From positions 4,487,393 through 4,551,392 of the forward strand of contig NW_003101679.1 of the NCBI RefSeq assembly GCF_000003855.2: a DNA stretch of 64,000 nucleotides, read 5' to 3'. The stretch is from Blastomyces gilchristii SLH14081. Lineage: Eukaryota; Ascomycota; Eurotiomycetes; Onygenales; Ajellomycetaceae. Positions within the stretch are counted from its first letter, which is position 1. Every line of letters starts with the position of its first letter. This document shows positions 25,201 through 36,082 of the stretch, in pieces. Both the position numbers and the translations under genes were made by a program. The notes under the pieces were generated by a model. It saw nothing but the letters and a program-made list of their open reading frames with translations. It made no database searches and was not told where the DNA came from.

Positions 25201-26155
25201 TTCTACTCCGTCAGGAAGGAAGCGTGATGATCCCTCTGCGCGCGCTTAACAAGCATTGTGAGCAAAGGGCATAGACGAAAACGGATAACAAGCGAATTTT
25301 GGGTGGTGGGGATGTGTCGCAGGCGACCATACTATACTACTACTACCAGCAGCGACATACACCCCACCCTACCTAAGTGAGCACAGTGATCGATCGCTCC
25401 ATTCTGAACTCTTCCTCCTCGACGAGTCATGCATTCATCATGTCCTCTCAAACTCTTGATATTTTGACATTCAGGCAGTAACGCCCGAATTGTAAATAAA
25501 TTTCCATCCCTTTTTATTTCTTTATTTTTTTTATTCCCTTCTCTCGTCCTAACACCAACTTTTTCTTCCTCTATCTTTTTTGCATATGTTACGGGGAGGG
25601 CGCAACATAATATGTCATCATCATGATTTCTCTGTGGCGGGATTGATTCCATAATCTCCTGCTCACTGTAATGGGTTTGTCTGATTTTGGGAGAGGTGAG
25701 CAAAAGGGGGATTCAAACATAGTGCCTGAAGGTCCAACCCCTTACTTACCGTTTTCTTCTTCTTCTATCTTCTCTATACTACATATCCCTACTTTTATCT
25801 TTTTTTTGTTTTTTTACGGCACACCTTGATAGACGACCTTTTTGCAATTTTGACACATGTCTTCTTTCTTGTCTATTATTCTTGGATCATGATATTATTA
25901 TTATTCTTCAGTCTCCGCATTCATCCTCTAATTATTCTTTTTCCCACTCCTTCTGTTCTCACGATACCTTTCTTTTCCTTGACTTCCACTTCTCAAACCA
26001 TTTCCAGGGTACAAAGGAACCCCGTGACAATCAACAAAACCCTTCGTAGGTTACCAACGCCCCTTGGTCACCCTCACATTTCTTTGTCTTTGTGTGTTTG
26101 GAAGTGGCTGTTGATACCTGGTGGAATAATTCTCGCTTGAAACCGTTTCCGCTTC

Positions 26156-26187
<32 letters not shown>

Positions 26188-26385
26188 CTGTTTCTTTTCT
26201 TTTGTGGTTTTAATAACATCGGGTCACCATGGGTTATTATTATTTCTCTGTTTTGATATCATGTAACAAAAAATATTCTTATTATAAATGGAGAAAATAC
26301 CAATTTTTTCTGTCGTCTCAGTCCTCTTCTTTCTCTTTTATTTATTTATTTAGTTATTATTATTATTATTGATTAATTATATTTT

Positions 26386-26413
<28 letters not shown>
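26386..26413. repeat. Poly(C) run, 28 bases
   Basis: Uninterrupted C run between an AT-rich (TATTAT)n stretch and a C-rich flank, 1.2 kb after the SPT7 stop. Confidence 0.9.
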
Positions 26414-26416
<3 letters not shown>

Positions 26417-27418
26417 CCCGCTAACTAACTCTTCCTCCCCCACATCGACCCCTCCTTTCTCTCCAAAGCTATCTCCCGCTTCCGCTTCCCGCTCTTACAT
26501 CCCACCAAAATTTCCATACGACGTTTCTACCAAATGCAGGCGAGAACAAGAGGCGCAGCAGCGGTGTACAGCGTACATACTTAACCTTGATCAGGGAGAG
26601 AGCTAGCTAACGGGTTAACATTCATTTCCATTCAGCTTGAAAATCCACTGTCTGAACACAAATCGAGACGGGAGGGCGGGAGGGGAGGGAACCCTGAACA
26701 GATTTAGGTTAAGCAGTCGGATTTTGGTTTGGTTATTAACGTATCTGTCTCACTTTGAAGATCGCTTGGAAGCGGTGACAGTGAGATAGTGATGCTGGCA
26801 TGACGTAACTAGACTAGCTGATTTCATGCTGAAGGGAGTTGGAGCAACTATGTAGAATGTTGTTGTCTCCTTTGTTAGGGCTGGATAACTAGTTATGTCT
26901 TTTGTTTGGAAAAGGTTCCACCTCGCCTGCAATCCCGGCTTGTTGTAGGGCTTGTCAAAACAAAGAATCGTTGGAAACTTAGTTAACTTATTAATGTTTT
27001 TTTTTTCTCTCTCTCTCCATTAACTAACTAGTTATTTATTTATTAGTTAATAATAATAATTGCTGTATTATTATTTGTGCCGTTTGCCAGCCAGAGAGAG
27101 AGAACAACAATACAACAGTACAAACCAAGCCCAGCCAAGGCTTAGCGGCACCTCGCCAAACCGCCGCCATGATTGGGCAGCAGAATCTTCTCCCAGACAA
27201 GTGCTCAAGCTCCCAACCGCCGTTTCAGATCTTGCAACCAGTTGACGCTGGGACCAGACCCGGAGCCTTTTCTCAACTCAGCAAATTCTGGCGAGTTTTC
27301 CGGCAAGTTACGGCTGTTCGGAGCTGAGCTTCGCCAACGCTCTGTCGCCCAAACGGCCCAAGGGTCCGACGTGTAGACCCTGCCCTCCATGTGCTGGATG
27401 AGGGTCAGTTGTACGCAG

Positions 27419-27427
27419 TACGGAGTA
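27419..27427. repeat. TACGGAGTA nonamer, copy 4
   Basis: Exact match, preceded by the related GTACGCAGTA. Confidence 0.8.
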
Positions 27428-27606
27428 GTGTAGTGTCATGTCGTGAATCGTGATGGGCTCCTATGGACTCGAAGGGCCATATGGCATGGCTGGGGCGGTC
27501 AGCCCAAGAAGCGCACCTCAAGCAGCCCGTCTTTTCTTTTTTGTTCCCCCGCTGCCCTGAGGATGCAACGTTCCTCCGCGCTCTAGCTCATCGCTCGCTA
27601 GATTGA

Positions 27607-27609
<3 letters not shown>

Positions 27610-27640
<31 letters not shown>
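27610..27640. repeat. Poly(T) run, 31 bases
   Basis: Uninterrupted T run about 740 bases upstream of the kinase-fold start codon. Confidence 0.9.
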
Positions 27641-28383
27641 CTGGACGTTTTCCTAGTTCCCTGGCGGTAGCCTCACGCCCACTCATGGCATGACATCCCC
27701 ATGGAGGGCGTTTCATCCATGCAACCATTAACGAGCTTCCAACGACCGGTTTCTATTTTTTCTCCTCGCGAAGACGCACGGTGCCTTTAAATGCTCAAGC
27801 GAGAAATGACGCGTATGGTTAGCGAGCCGGGACTTTTTTGCTTTCTTCGCTACGGGTGGGTTGTATCCACCTGTCATCGTAATTATATGTTGCTCATATT
27901 AATATTTTCCACTTTGATGTCCCACCATACAACGGCCATCACGTCGGAGCAGCCTTTGTTCTCGCTTGTCTTCTCGGCTGGCACCACAGATTATAGGCTT
28001 CCGTCTCGGAATGCATGGACGCCAGTCTCGCTCCGTCCAGAGGCCCAGGGCCTCAGGACATCCTCTCTCGCCTCGCCCTGAAGGATGAATAATCCGACTG
28101 CCATAGTCAACTATGGGACAATTCCGGGATCCAGGATTTGTCAATAATCAGATCAAACGTGTCTGTCCCCAGGCGCTTCCTATGCAAGCCCCAAATATAT
28201 GGACCTTGGGGTTTCCTTGGTTCTCAACCAATCCATGCCTACCCGTCCGAAAATTGCTGGGCATATATCATGATTTTATTATACTTTGTCTATATCCATA
28301 TCTTCCGCGAGCGTTCAAGCAATTGAAGTATACATTTTTATTTTTATTTTTATTTTTTTTTATAAAAACATCTCCATGAGGAA

Positions 28384-29450
28384 ATGACCCTCTACATCCT
28401 GGAATCTGAGACTAAAACCCGCCCGGATCTTGCGATGTTCCAAACCTTGATCCAACCTATATTTCCTTCTGCTCGAGTCCTAGACTATAAGTCTTTCAAT
28501 GATAACGTCTATCCACGTTACCTTCTCAAGCTCTCCAATGGACTCGAGCTCACCATGAAGGCTGGTCCCAGGCCACTCTCCACGCTGCTACGTCAAGAAA
28601 AACACTCGCTGAGGACAGAGGCGGCTGTGCTTTCGTTGCTGGCCTCACGAAACAGCCCATATATCCCCCGTCTCTTCAGATTCGATGCCCTGAAATTTGA
28701 CCCGAAAACACCATTTCTCCTGAAGCAGTCACTCGGCGGAGTGCCACTTAGTGAGATTGAACCGTCGTCCCTTAGCTCCGCGGATCGAAACCGTATAGAT
28801 GAGCAACTGGGACGGACAGTGAAACTCCTCGGCCAATTCACATCCACCCAGTTTGGCAATGTCCATTCCGTTTCCCAGGGTGAGGGAAGGCAGAGCTGGA
28901 GACGTGCTTTCCTAGTTTTCATTGAATATATCCTGTGCGATGCCGAAGATATGTTCATTTCACTGCCATATGCTCAGATCCGCCACGATGTCATGCGGCT
29001 TAGCCCGGCTCTAGATGGCGTTACGGAGCCCCGCCTGGTTGTTGTGAATCTTGGAGACAGTTCGAATATCCTTGTCGACCGGGACACGAAGGATGTGACG
29101 GGATTTGTTGATTTCAGTGACGCTGCATGGGGGGATGTTATGATGGCAGAGATCTTCGAGGATCCATCCGCAGCTCTATTGAATGGGTACGGGTCGAGCC
29201 AGATGCAGATGGACGATGAGTTACTACGTATACGCTTACTTTTGTTCGTTTCCCCTTTCCTAAATTGTCACCATTTTACGCTGGTATAGGTTACTAATTG
29301 TTGGGTTACTGGATTAGGTATTCCTGCTACCGCCAAATACGTATAATTGTGAAGCAATACTACCGCAACTGGCAGGACGATGAGGAAATGCATGCTCGAA
29401 GAAAATTAACGACGGTCCTCGCACAAATGGCTGCGTTGAGCTGTTGTTAA
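28384..29450 (+). CDS. Aminoglycoside-phosphotransferase-like (APH) family protein
   Basis: Two exons, 28384-29243 and 29318-29450, encode 330 residues. The intron (GTTCGT donor, ACTAAT branch site, TTAG acceptor) removes an in-frame stop and joins LLL to YSCYRQIRIIVKQYY. The fold is indicated by an N-lobe with a hydrophobic strand (LLKLSNGLELTMKAG), a Glu-containing helix, the hinge FLLKQSLGGVPLSEI, the loop LVVVNLGDSSNILVD (about 29035-29080) and the metal-binding strand VTGFVDFSDAAWGD. In active members the loop is HGDLxxxNIL; here the His is replaced by Asn-Leu while the Asp and Asn remain. Substrate is unknown; fungi have many such proteins and few are characterised. A 37-base T run starts 32 bases after the stop. 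Confidence 0.75.
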
Positions 29451-29479
29451 CAATCATGATCTGTTGTTTGAAATCTGCT

Positions 29480-29481
<2 letters not shown>

Positions 29482-29518
<37 letters not shown>
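29482..29518. repeat. Poly(T) run, 37 bases
   Basis: Uninterrupted T run, 32 bases downstream of the stop codon at 29448-29450. It is T on the coding strand, so it is not a retroposed poly(A) tail of this gene. Confidence 0.9.
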
Positions 29519-29523
<5 letters not shown>

Positions 29524-29774
29524 CTTTTTGTAAGATGAAATGGTCTCGCTGGCTGCAATGATTTTTTTTGCATTTCCATATATCTGTTTTTGGCCTGCCG
29601 ATGGATGCATTTTCTGGAGTTCTTCTCGGGTTGTTGAAGGGAGGCCAATATGGCACATTTCGAATGTACATGTATTTATATATATATACCTCTTGCGTTT
29701 TAATCCAAATTGATGGTTCAACCTCTAGCATTTCCCTGGGAAATGTCGCTTGAAAGGGGAGACTTCCTTATCAT

Positions 29775-29780
29775 CACGTG
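29775..29780. promoter_or_regulatory. CACGTG E-box about 200 bases before the LGL gene
   Basis: Palindromic CACGTG in the context ATCACGTGGT, the core bound by bHLH factors such as Cbf1 and Pho4. Function inferred from position only. Confidence 0.4.
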
Positions 29781-29980
29781 GTCATCCGATAACCAGCCCA
29801 ACCCGCTTTCCAACTCAGGGCTGTAACTAGAGGTCGGTCATCAGCTCGTCACCAAACATTAACTCTTTCTTGGTATATGATGAGTCCGTTGGCAGTGCGA
29901 TGCTATCTGCCATATATACATCTGGCTAACTACAGGAGCTATCGTTAACTGGCTCTAGGAAATCCTATAACAATCAAAAT

Positions 29981-32900
29981 ATGTCACACTTTCTGCGAGG
30001 CAAGCAGTCCGGTATTCATGGCGATTTAAGCGCAGGCCTGGCCCCGGAGCATTTCGTGTTTGATGATGTGAGCAACGGCCCCGATTAGAAAATTATAAAA
30101 GGATGAAATCTAACAATTCCATTACTTTAGGTCGCCAGGTACGGCATAAACTCTCGGATTAGCGCCCTTGCTTACGATCCTGTTCAGTCACTGCTTGCTG
30201 TCGGGACGAGCGAAACACAATATGGGAGCGGACAAATCTATATATTCGGACAGGAGAGAGTGTCTGCAGTATTCACGCTCCCACGCAAGGCTTCTGTTAA
30301 TATACTTCAATTCTGCACCGATAAAATTGTTTCCGTAGACTCAAAACATGAGCTTTGCGTATTTTCTCTTGAGAAACGGACGAAGCTTGCCGCTTATACC
30401 CCGCCAGGCCATGTTACCGCGCTCTTGACGGATCCGAGCTTGGAGTATGCTTTTATAGGGTTACAAAGCGGTATGTGATACGGTTATGCTGCCATCCATG
30501 GCGATTTTTGTTTGGACAATGCAGTCGTTTAATGCGCAGCAAATAGGTGAACTGGTTACGTACGACCTCGACCGCCTCATGATAGCCCCCTTCAGACTCC
30601 CCAATCTATGGAAAGAGCGAAATCCTCGGTCCAGGCTTTTGCCGATAGTATCTCTGGCTTTCCATCCTCGGGACATCGGAAAGCTTCTAATCGGATATTT
30701 AGAAGGAGCTGTAACTTTCTCGATTAAAATGAATGTTCCCACCAAATATTTCCAGTATGAGGTTCCACCTGGTGCTCCTGGTGGAGACTCGGATCCGTCA
30801 TCCTCTCGAGAGGTGCGAAGACCTAGACTTACAAAAGCTGTCTGGCATCCTACGGGAACTTTTATCCTAACAGCTCATGATGACTCGAGCCTTGTCTTTT
30901 GGGACCCCAAGGATGGAAGAATTGTTATGGCTAGGACGTTAGTAGACGTTGACGTTAACAAACCAGGGACAGTGGCATCGCCAAGTTCCCCGGCGGGAAC
31001 TTACTCTTTAAAGGAGCCAATATTCCAGGTAGCATGGTGCTGCAAGGAGAATCCTGATGATACTGGCTTGTTAATAGCTGGCGGCGAGTCAACAACAGAA
31101 GTGAATAAACACTTGACATTTTTTGACCTCGGACCAACACCAAACTACCAGACCTCTTCATGGCAAGTCCTCTCAAACCATCTTGCGAAACCCAGACGCG
31201 AAAGCAAACTACAAACACCTCCAGCTGCCGAAGTTGTCGATTTTGTGCTCATTCCTCGCTCATCCCCCTTTTTTGCGAATGCGCAGGATCCCATTGCTGT
31301 GATCGCGCTGCTCTCCTCAGGGGAACTTGTTACTCTTAGCTTCCCCAGCGGCCACCCAATTTCTCCCACAAATATGCTCCATTTGTCATTATCCTTTGTT
31401 CACCCATTTGTCAACAAAATCGCTTTATCATATGTTGACCGCACGAGATGGTTAGGGTGGAGGGAGAAACGAGCCCATGGACCAAACATTGTGATTGGAG
31501 GTGCACCGGCAAAAAAGCCGATGAAACGGTATGAGAATCGGGATATTGTCCAAACGGCTCACGCTGATGGCGTCGTTCGCATGTGGGATTCGGGTCATGA
31601 TGATAATATTGAAAATCCCACTACAATCCAAGTCGATCTTGCGCGTGCTGTAGGTCGTTTCCACAACATCGAAGTATCTGCGATGTCGTTGGCAGGGGCT
31701 GCAGGTGAATTCTCAGTCGGCATGAAGAGTGGTGAAGTGGCTATTTTCAAATGGGGCCGTAATCCGAATGCGGGGCGGGATTTACCCTTAGGAGAAAACG
31801 ACGGCCCAGGACAGCTGACTGATATCTCTCACAGAGCTGATCCAGGGCTAAAAGAAGGCTTCCTTCCTCTAGTTTTGTTGAACCAAGGCCAAGGGCCTGT
31901 TACTGCTCTTGATCATAGCGATGTTGGCTTCATTTGCGTTGGATTCCAGTCGGGCAGTCTTGCGATCATCGACTTAAGGGGCCCGTCGGTAATATTTACA
32001 GCAAAGGCTTCTGATTTTGCTAGGCCACAGAAACGCCTGAGTATTAGAAAAAGCCATCATTCCGCATCAGAGGCGTCCCCCGAGTGGTCTACGTGTATTA
32101 AGTTCTCAATTATGACTTTGGAAGGAGACGGTAAGCTTCTCTCTGATACATAGCAGGATTTCTTTATTTTGCCTGGTTTGCCATTTACCCCGGTTTAGTT
32201 TATTGCTAACAAAGCATGCAGATTATTCTAGCATTCTCTGTCTCGTTGGGACTAGCAAAGGAAACCTTGCAACATTCAAAATCCTACCATCAGGAGGAAC
32301 ATACACCGTCTCTTTCGCCGGTTCCCGAAGTGTGGACGATAGAGTATTGTCTATTTGCCCTATCAGCGCCGAAACCGGGGTCCCTGCTCTAGCCAGTCAG
32401 GAAGGTGTTGCCAACTTGAGAAATGGATATCGGGTGAATGGAGTTGTAATTGCTGTAACTCCTTCTGGCTGTCGAATGTTTAAGCCTTCTAGCGCGAAGG
32501 GCGCCGAGAAGGATTGGGATGACTTCTTGTGCGACTATGCAACAGTAGTTAGGGCTGAAGAGAGGTCTTCGCTTGTTGGTGTGTTTGGTGATGGCAAGGC
32601 GAGGGCATATTCAATTCCAGCTTTGAAAGAAATTTCTTCTTCTCCGATTGATAAAATTCTGGACATGAGAAGGGTGGGGGAAGCAGTTATTTCACCTTCT
32701 GGAGATGTAATAGGCTGGACTGGGCCCTCAGAACTTGCCATGTTGAGTCTTTGGGGTGCTGGATCACCTTTGTAAGTCAACGCCCCCTCTCTCCCTTTCT
32801 CAAAAAGCGGAATAAATTGGGAATTTAGGCTGCTAATCTAAGTTGCTTAGACGCCGGTGCGATGACGCGATATATAACCCTGCGCTTTCTGCACCTTCTC

Positions 32901-33507
32901 GCCCAACGATTTCGAATCTACAATGGATATCAGGGACACAGTATGTGACACCGGCTGATATGGATTTGTTAAGTAAGTTAAAGACCAATAATGCCATTTT
33001 CCACCCCTCCACCTTCTCCCCACATCGTCCCCACCTCGCTGCCATTTTTACTCATCTCGCTCTTCACTCTTTATAGTCGGAGGTCCCGATCGACCTCCGT
33101 CGAAACATATGATCGAACAAATGCGACAAGAGGAGATGTCCCGCCAATCAGAGCTTCGCGGGTCGCCGCAGGGTAGTAGTGGTAATGCCTCGCAGACGCG
33201 AGGAGAGGAGGGCTACTGGGCATATATGCAGCGCCAGGTGCAGCAGAGGACAGAGAATCTTAATATTATGGGCGATTCGATAGATCGGTTAGAGGAAACT
33301 AGTAGTGGCTGGGCGGATGATGTGAATAAATACGTCAAGAATCAGAAGAAGAAAGCGGTGTTGGGTGGTATGTGCTTCTATCTCTCTCTCTCTCTCTCTC
33401 TCTTTTCTCTTTTTTCTTTTTTTTTTCTTTTTCTTTTGGCCCTTCGTGCATTAGTAGTGACTTGCTAACATATGCCTATAGTTATTGGTTCTAAATTCGG
33501 ATTTTAG
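29981..33507 (+). CDS. Lethal giant larvae/Sro7/tomosyn-type exocytosis protein
   Basis: Seven exons (29981-30067, 30131-30470, 30547-32130, 32222-32771, 32851-32972, 33077-33367, 33482-33507) encode 999 residues. The family binds the plasma-membrane t-SNARE Sec9 and acts with Rab/Sec4 and the exocyst in polarised secretion. The opening MSHFLRGKQSGIHGDLS, then ISALAYDPVQSLLAVGT, is typical, and WD40-like repeats follow across about 900 residues, including KAVWHPTGTFILTAHDDSSLVFWD and DIVQTAHADGVVRMWDSG. The C-terminus, LNIMGDSIDRLEETSSGWAD, is an R-SNARE-like coiled coil as in tomosyn. The second intron uses an AATAG acceptor at 30546; the earlier CAG would hit a stop. The last exon has only 26 bases (VIGSKFGF). 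Yeast names SRO7/SRO77 apply to the family; orthology was not tested. Confidence 0.92.
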
Positions 33508-34294
33508 AGGATTGGATTTTTTTTGGGTGCGGATATACAGGTTCATGCGCGTTTTTATACAGTTACCGCTAACTGCAACAGTTGATCTGTTCCTTCGAAG
33601 GGTACACTAGGTGCTGGTTTGCCATGCGGTTGCGTTTTTCTCTTCTGTATGCTTTATGACGTTACCACGGGTTGCAAGAACGAAACTAAATAGATAGTGT
33701 TTTCTACGGTACCAAGGCTGGTTACGTGAAAATATTAAGGACAAACCTTAGTGTATTGTTATACTAGTTGCTAAATGTCTTGCTTCAAGCTGCCAGAATT
33801 TCCCAGGGGGTTGGAACCCCCGGGGCCGGGGGCGGGGGCGGGGGGACAAAGAAAGAAGAAAAAAGATAATTAAGATATAAATTCATATTGATCCATCAGC
33901 TGCTTCGCAGACGTCGGGGTGGAAGACGCAAGCGTTGCACGCGCGATATCTTTGCTCTTCTTATGTTTAATAATGGCCAACGAGGGTAAACGGATGAAAA
34001 AAAAAAGGGGGGGGGGGGGCGTAAGCGTCATAGGGGTAATGAACAAGAGAGGGATGCCATAAAAGTCTTTGTATATTCGTAAAGTCAGATGATAATGACA
34101 AACAAAAAAAAGAAAAAAAAAAAATAAGGAGATAAATGGGATAATAGTGTCGAGAGATGTAAAGCAAATATATATGTATTTGTTCAACATCCACGGAGCG
34201 GGGTGGTTAAATGTGGTGGGGACATGGCGGAGGAAGTTTTCATCAAAGAAAAGGAGAGAGAGAAAAAAAAAAAAACTGAAGGGAACCGCCTCAA
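33508..34294. other. Convergent 3' region, LGL gene and ASF1
   Basis: No gene seen. A G/C-rich run (CCCCGGGGCCGGGGGCGGGGGC) lies at about 33819-33843 and a G run near 34007-34018. Confidence 0.55.
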
Positions 34295-35469
34295 TCAGTG
34301 AACCATCACCTCAGTTTGCTGTTGTTGACGTTGGTCCGCCGGGGGCTGGTTAGCCTGATTACTGCTGTCCCCTTTTTGCTCCGTATCATCACCCATCTCC
34401 ACATCCTCGTCGCCCTCGTCGTCCTCGTCATCATCATCACTACCGCTGCTGTCAGCTTCTAGATCTTCGCTTCCAGCATCGGAATCGTTATCGTTATCAT
34501 CTCCATCTTCATCTTTGATTGGAGCCCCTGGTTCACTAGCGTCACCCATCTCAAGGTCCTCACCAGGGGCGCCTGCTGTTTGCGGTTTCTCATCCACTTC
34601 TTCAAGCTCCCTTCGCAGAGCTTCTTCGAGCTCGAGTTCCTCGGCGCCATATGCTGTTCCGTCATCGTCTAAGACGTCTGCTTCTGGCTGATCTGGTGGG
34701 TATTCTGCTGGGGCGGAGTCTTCGGAATCCCTATAGTAGAAGTAAAAATACGCGTCAGCAAATGTAAATTCAATGGGGGTATGGTAAGTACTTGGTCAAG
34801 GGCGACAGGGAATAGGGGGGTCAGGACAAACCATTTAATGGCAAACCGCGTAACTCTTGGTTTCTCAGCTAGCACGTTCCGTCGAATTCTCTCAATGATA
34901 GGTTTGGAGGGTGGCTCATTGTTCAATTCTTCCGAGTCATATTCATTGTTCACGTAGTAGCCGACACGGACAAACTCCCGGCCATCATAGCTGCAGGTAA
35001 GCAGGATCACCGTCACGCCTAATATTTCAGACGTTGGGATTCTTTTAAGATCTGGTGGGTCTGCTTCGAAGATAAATTTATTGACGCCAACAGGTATGGG
35101 CCCGACTAGTAGGGAATCAAGTTCTTGGTCATGTTCAGATCTAACCAGGCGCTCAGGTCAGTTTCATGCGATTGCTAGGCTAACTTCGAGCTGCGTAAAA
35201 TATAACTTAAGGCAAACTTACGAAGTGGCGGAGCCGACGTAAGTGAGCTTCCATTCGAGATCTAAAGGCGGGGCAATTTTTCAGTAAGAATTGAACCTTT
35301 CTTTGTCTTTGGCCCATCTCTTCACGGTGCAATAAAAGTCGGGACGGAGGGATTAATCACCCTTTTGCAGCTGTTCGAGACATTCGAACGTAATTTCGAA
35401 TTCATAAGGGGCGGTGAATGGTGCAGGGTTGTTGATAACTCGCACACCAAGGAGTGACACTACCGACAT
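34295..35469 (-). CDS. ASF1: Histone H3-H4 chaperone Asf1
   Basis: Four exons (35469-35361, 35261-35222, 35140-34832, 34730-34295) encode 297 residues. Asf1 binds the H3-H4 dimer in the nucleus and hands it to CAF-1 or HIR during replication and transcription. The globular core (1-155) is recognisable throughout: [18 protein letters not shown], the [11 protein letters not shown] strand, [62 protein letters not shown] and RFAIKW. The tail is very acidic (runs of Asp/Glu), as in fungal Asf1, and ends Gln-rich. The second exon has only 40 bases. Introns follow GTGATT, GTAAGT and GTTTGT donors. It is divergent from RNA14 across 613 bases. Confidence 0.96.
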
Positions 35470-36082
35470 TTTGAAGTGCTACTGACAGACGCAAAACCAA
35501 GATCGGGAGAAAGTATATAGATATGTGCTTGAGCGTGAGTAAATAGGAGAAAAGAAAGAGGGACAAGAGGGAGATAAGGAGGTTCTTATATGATAGAGAT
35601 ATCAGCTCAGCTGGAGGAGGTTGGTTTAACCTTGAGCTCGTCAAGTCTCGCTACCTACGTGATCCCCCCTCCAGTCGCGTTTGGTGGCGTTTAGCGCGAT
35701 TAACCACGTGATGAATCATTCCCTTTTTCGGACAGGAGGCTCAAACATAACCACTCGGGAAAGAGAACATTCAATCACCGTTCAGCTACCGACAACGACC
35801 TTGATAAGTTGCAACAGACTTGCTCAACCTCCCTTCAACGTGGTTGCTGTGCTGCGATTTTTGACAACTCCATTCTGTCACACTTTTACGGGGTGCTGAC
35901 TGTTAGTCTGCGCGATCGTATCCCGCATCTTTTATTTCCAGTTCCGGTTGGTTTCTTCCAGTCCATTTATCAGCACCCTCCCCTTGCCTCCCTTTCGATC
36001 ACTGACAATCTCTTGAATAGTTAGTTGGATTGACTGATTTAACCCGCTCTATCGTCCCGATCCGCAATTTGTTTCTTAAGTC
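35470..36082. promoter_or_regulatory. Divergent promoter region, ASF1 and RNA14
   Basis: Two start codons face away from each other across 613 bases. A CACGTG lies at 35705-35710 (context ACCACGTGAT), about 236 bases from ASF1 and 373 from RNA14. A CT-rich stretch near 35940-36000 probably lies in the RNA14 leader. Confidence 0.5.

Larger units (their letters stand above)
25201..28383. other. Intergenic 3.2 kb with C and T homopolymers
   Basis: No gene recognised. It holds CT-rich filler after SPT7, a four-fold CATTTTC-type repeat at about 26158-26187, a 28-base C run, a 31-base T run and a TACGGAGTA copy. The right end is the promoter of the kinase-fold gene. Confidence 0.5.
29451..29980. 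promoter_or_regulatory. Poly(T) run and LGL-gene promoter
   Basis: Left part: the kinase-fold gene's 3' end with a 37-base T run. Right part: the promoter of the Lgl-type gene, including TCACGTGG at about 29774. Confidence 0.45.

Noticed and set aside
29482..29518. Long T run as a retroposon tail
   Set aside because: It is T, not A, on the strand of the adjacent gene, no target-site duplication was seen, and the adjacent gene has an intron.
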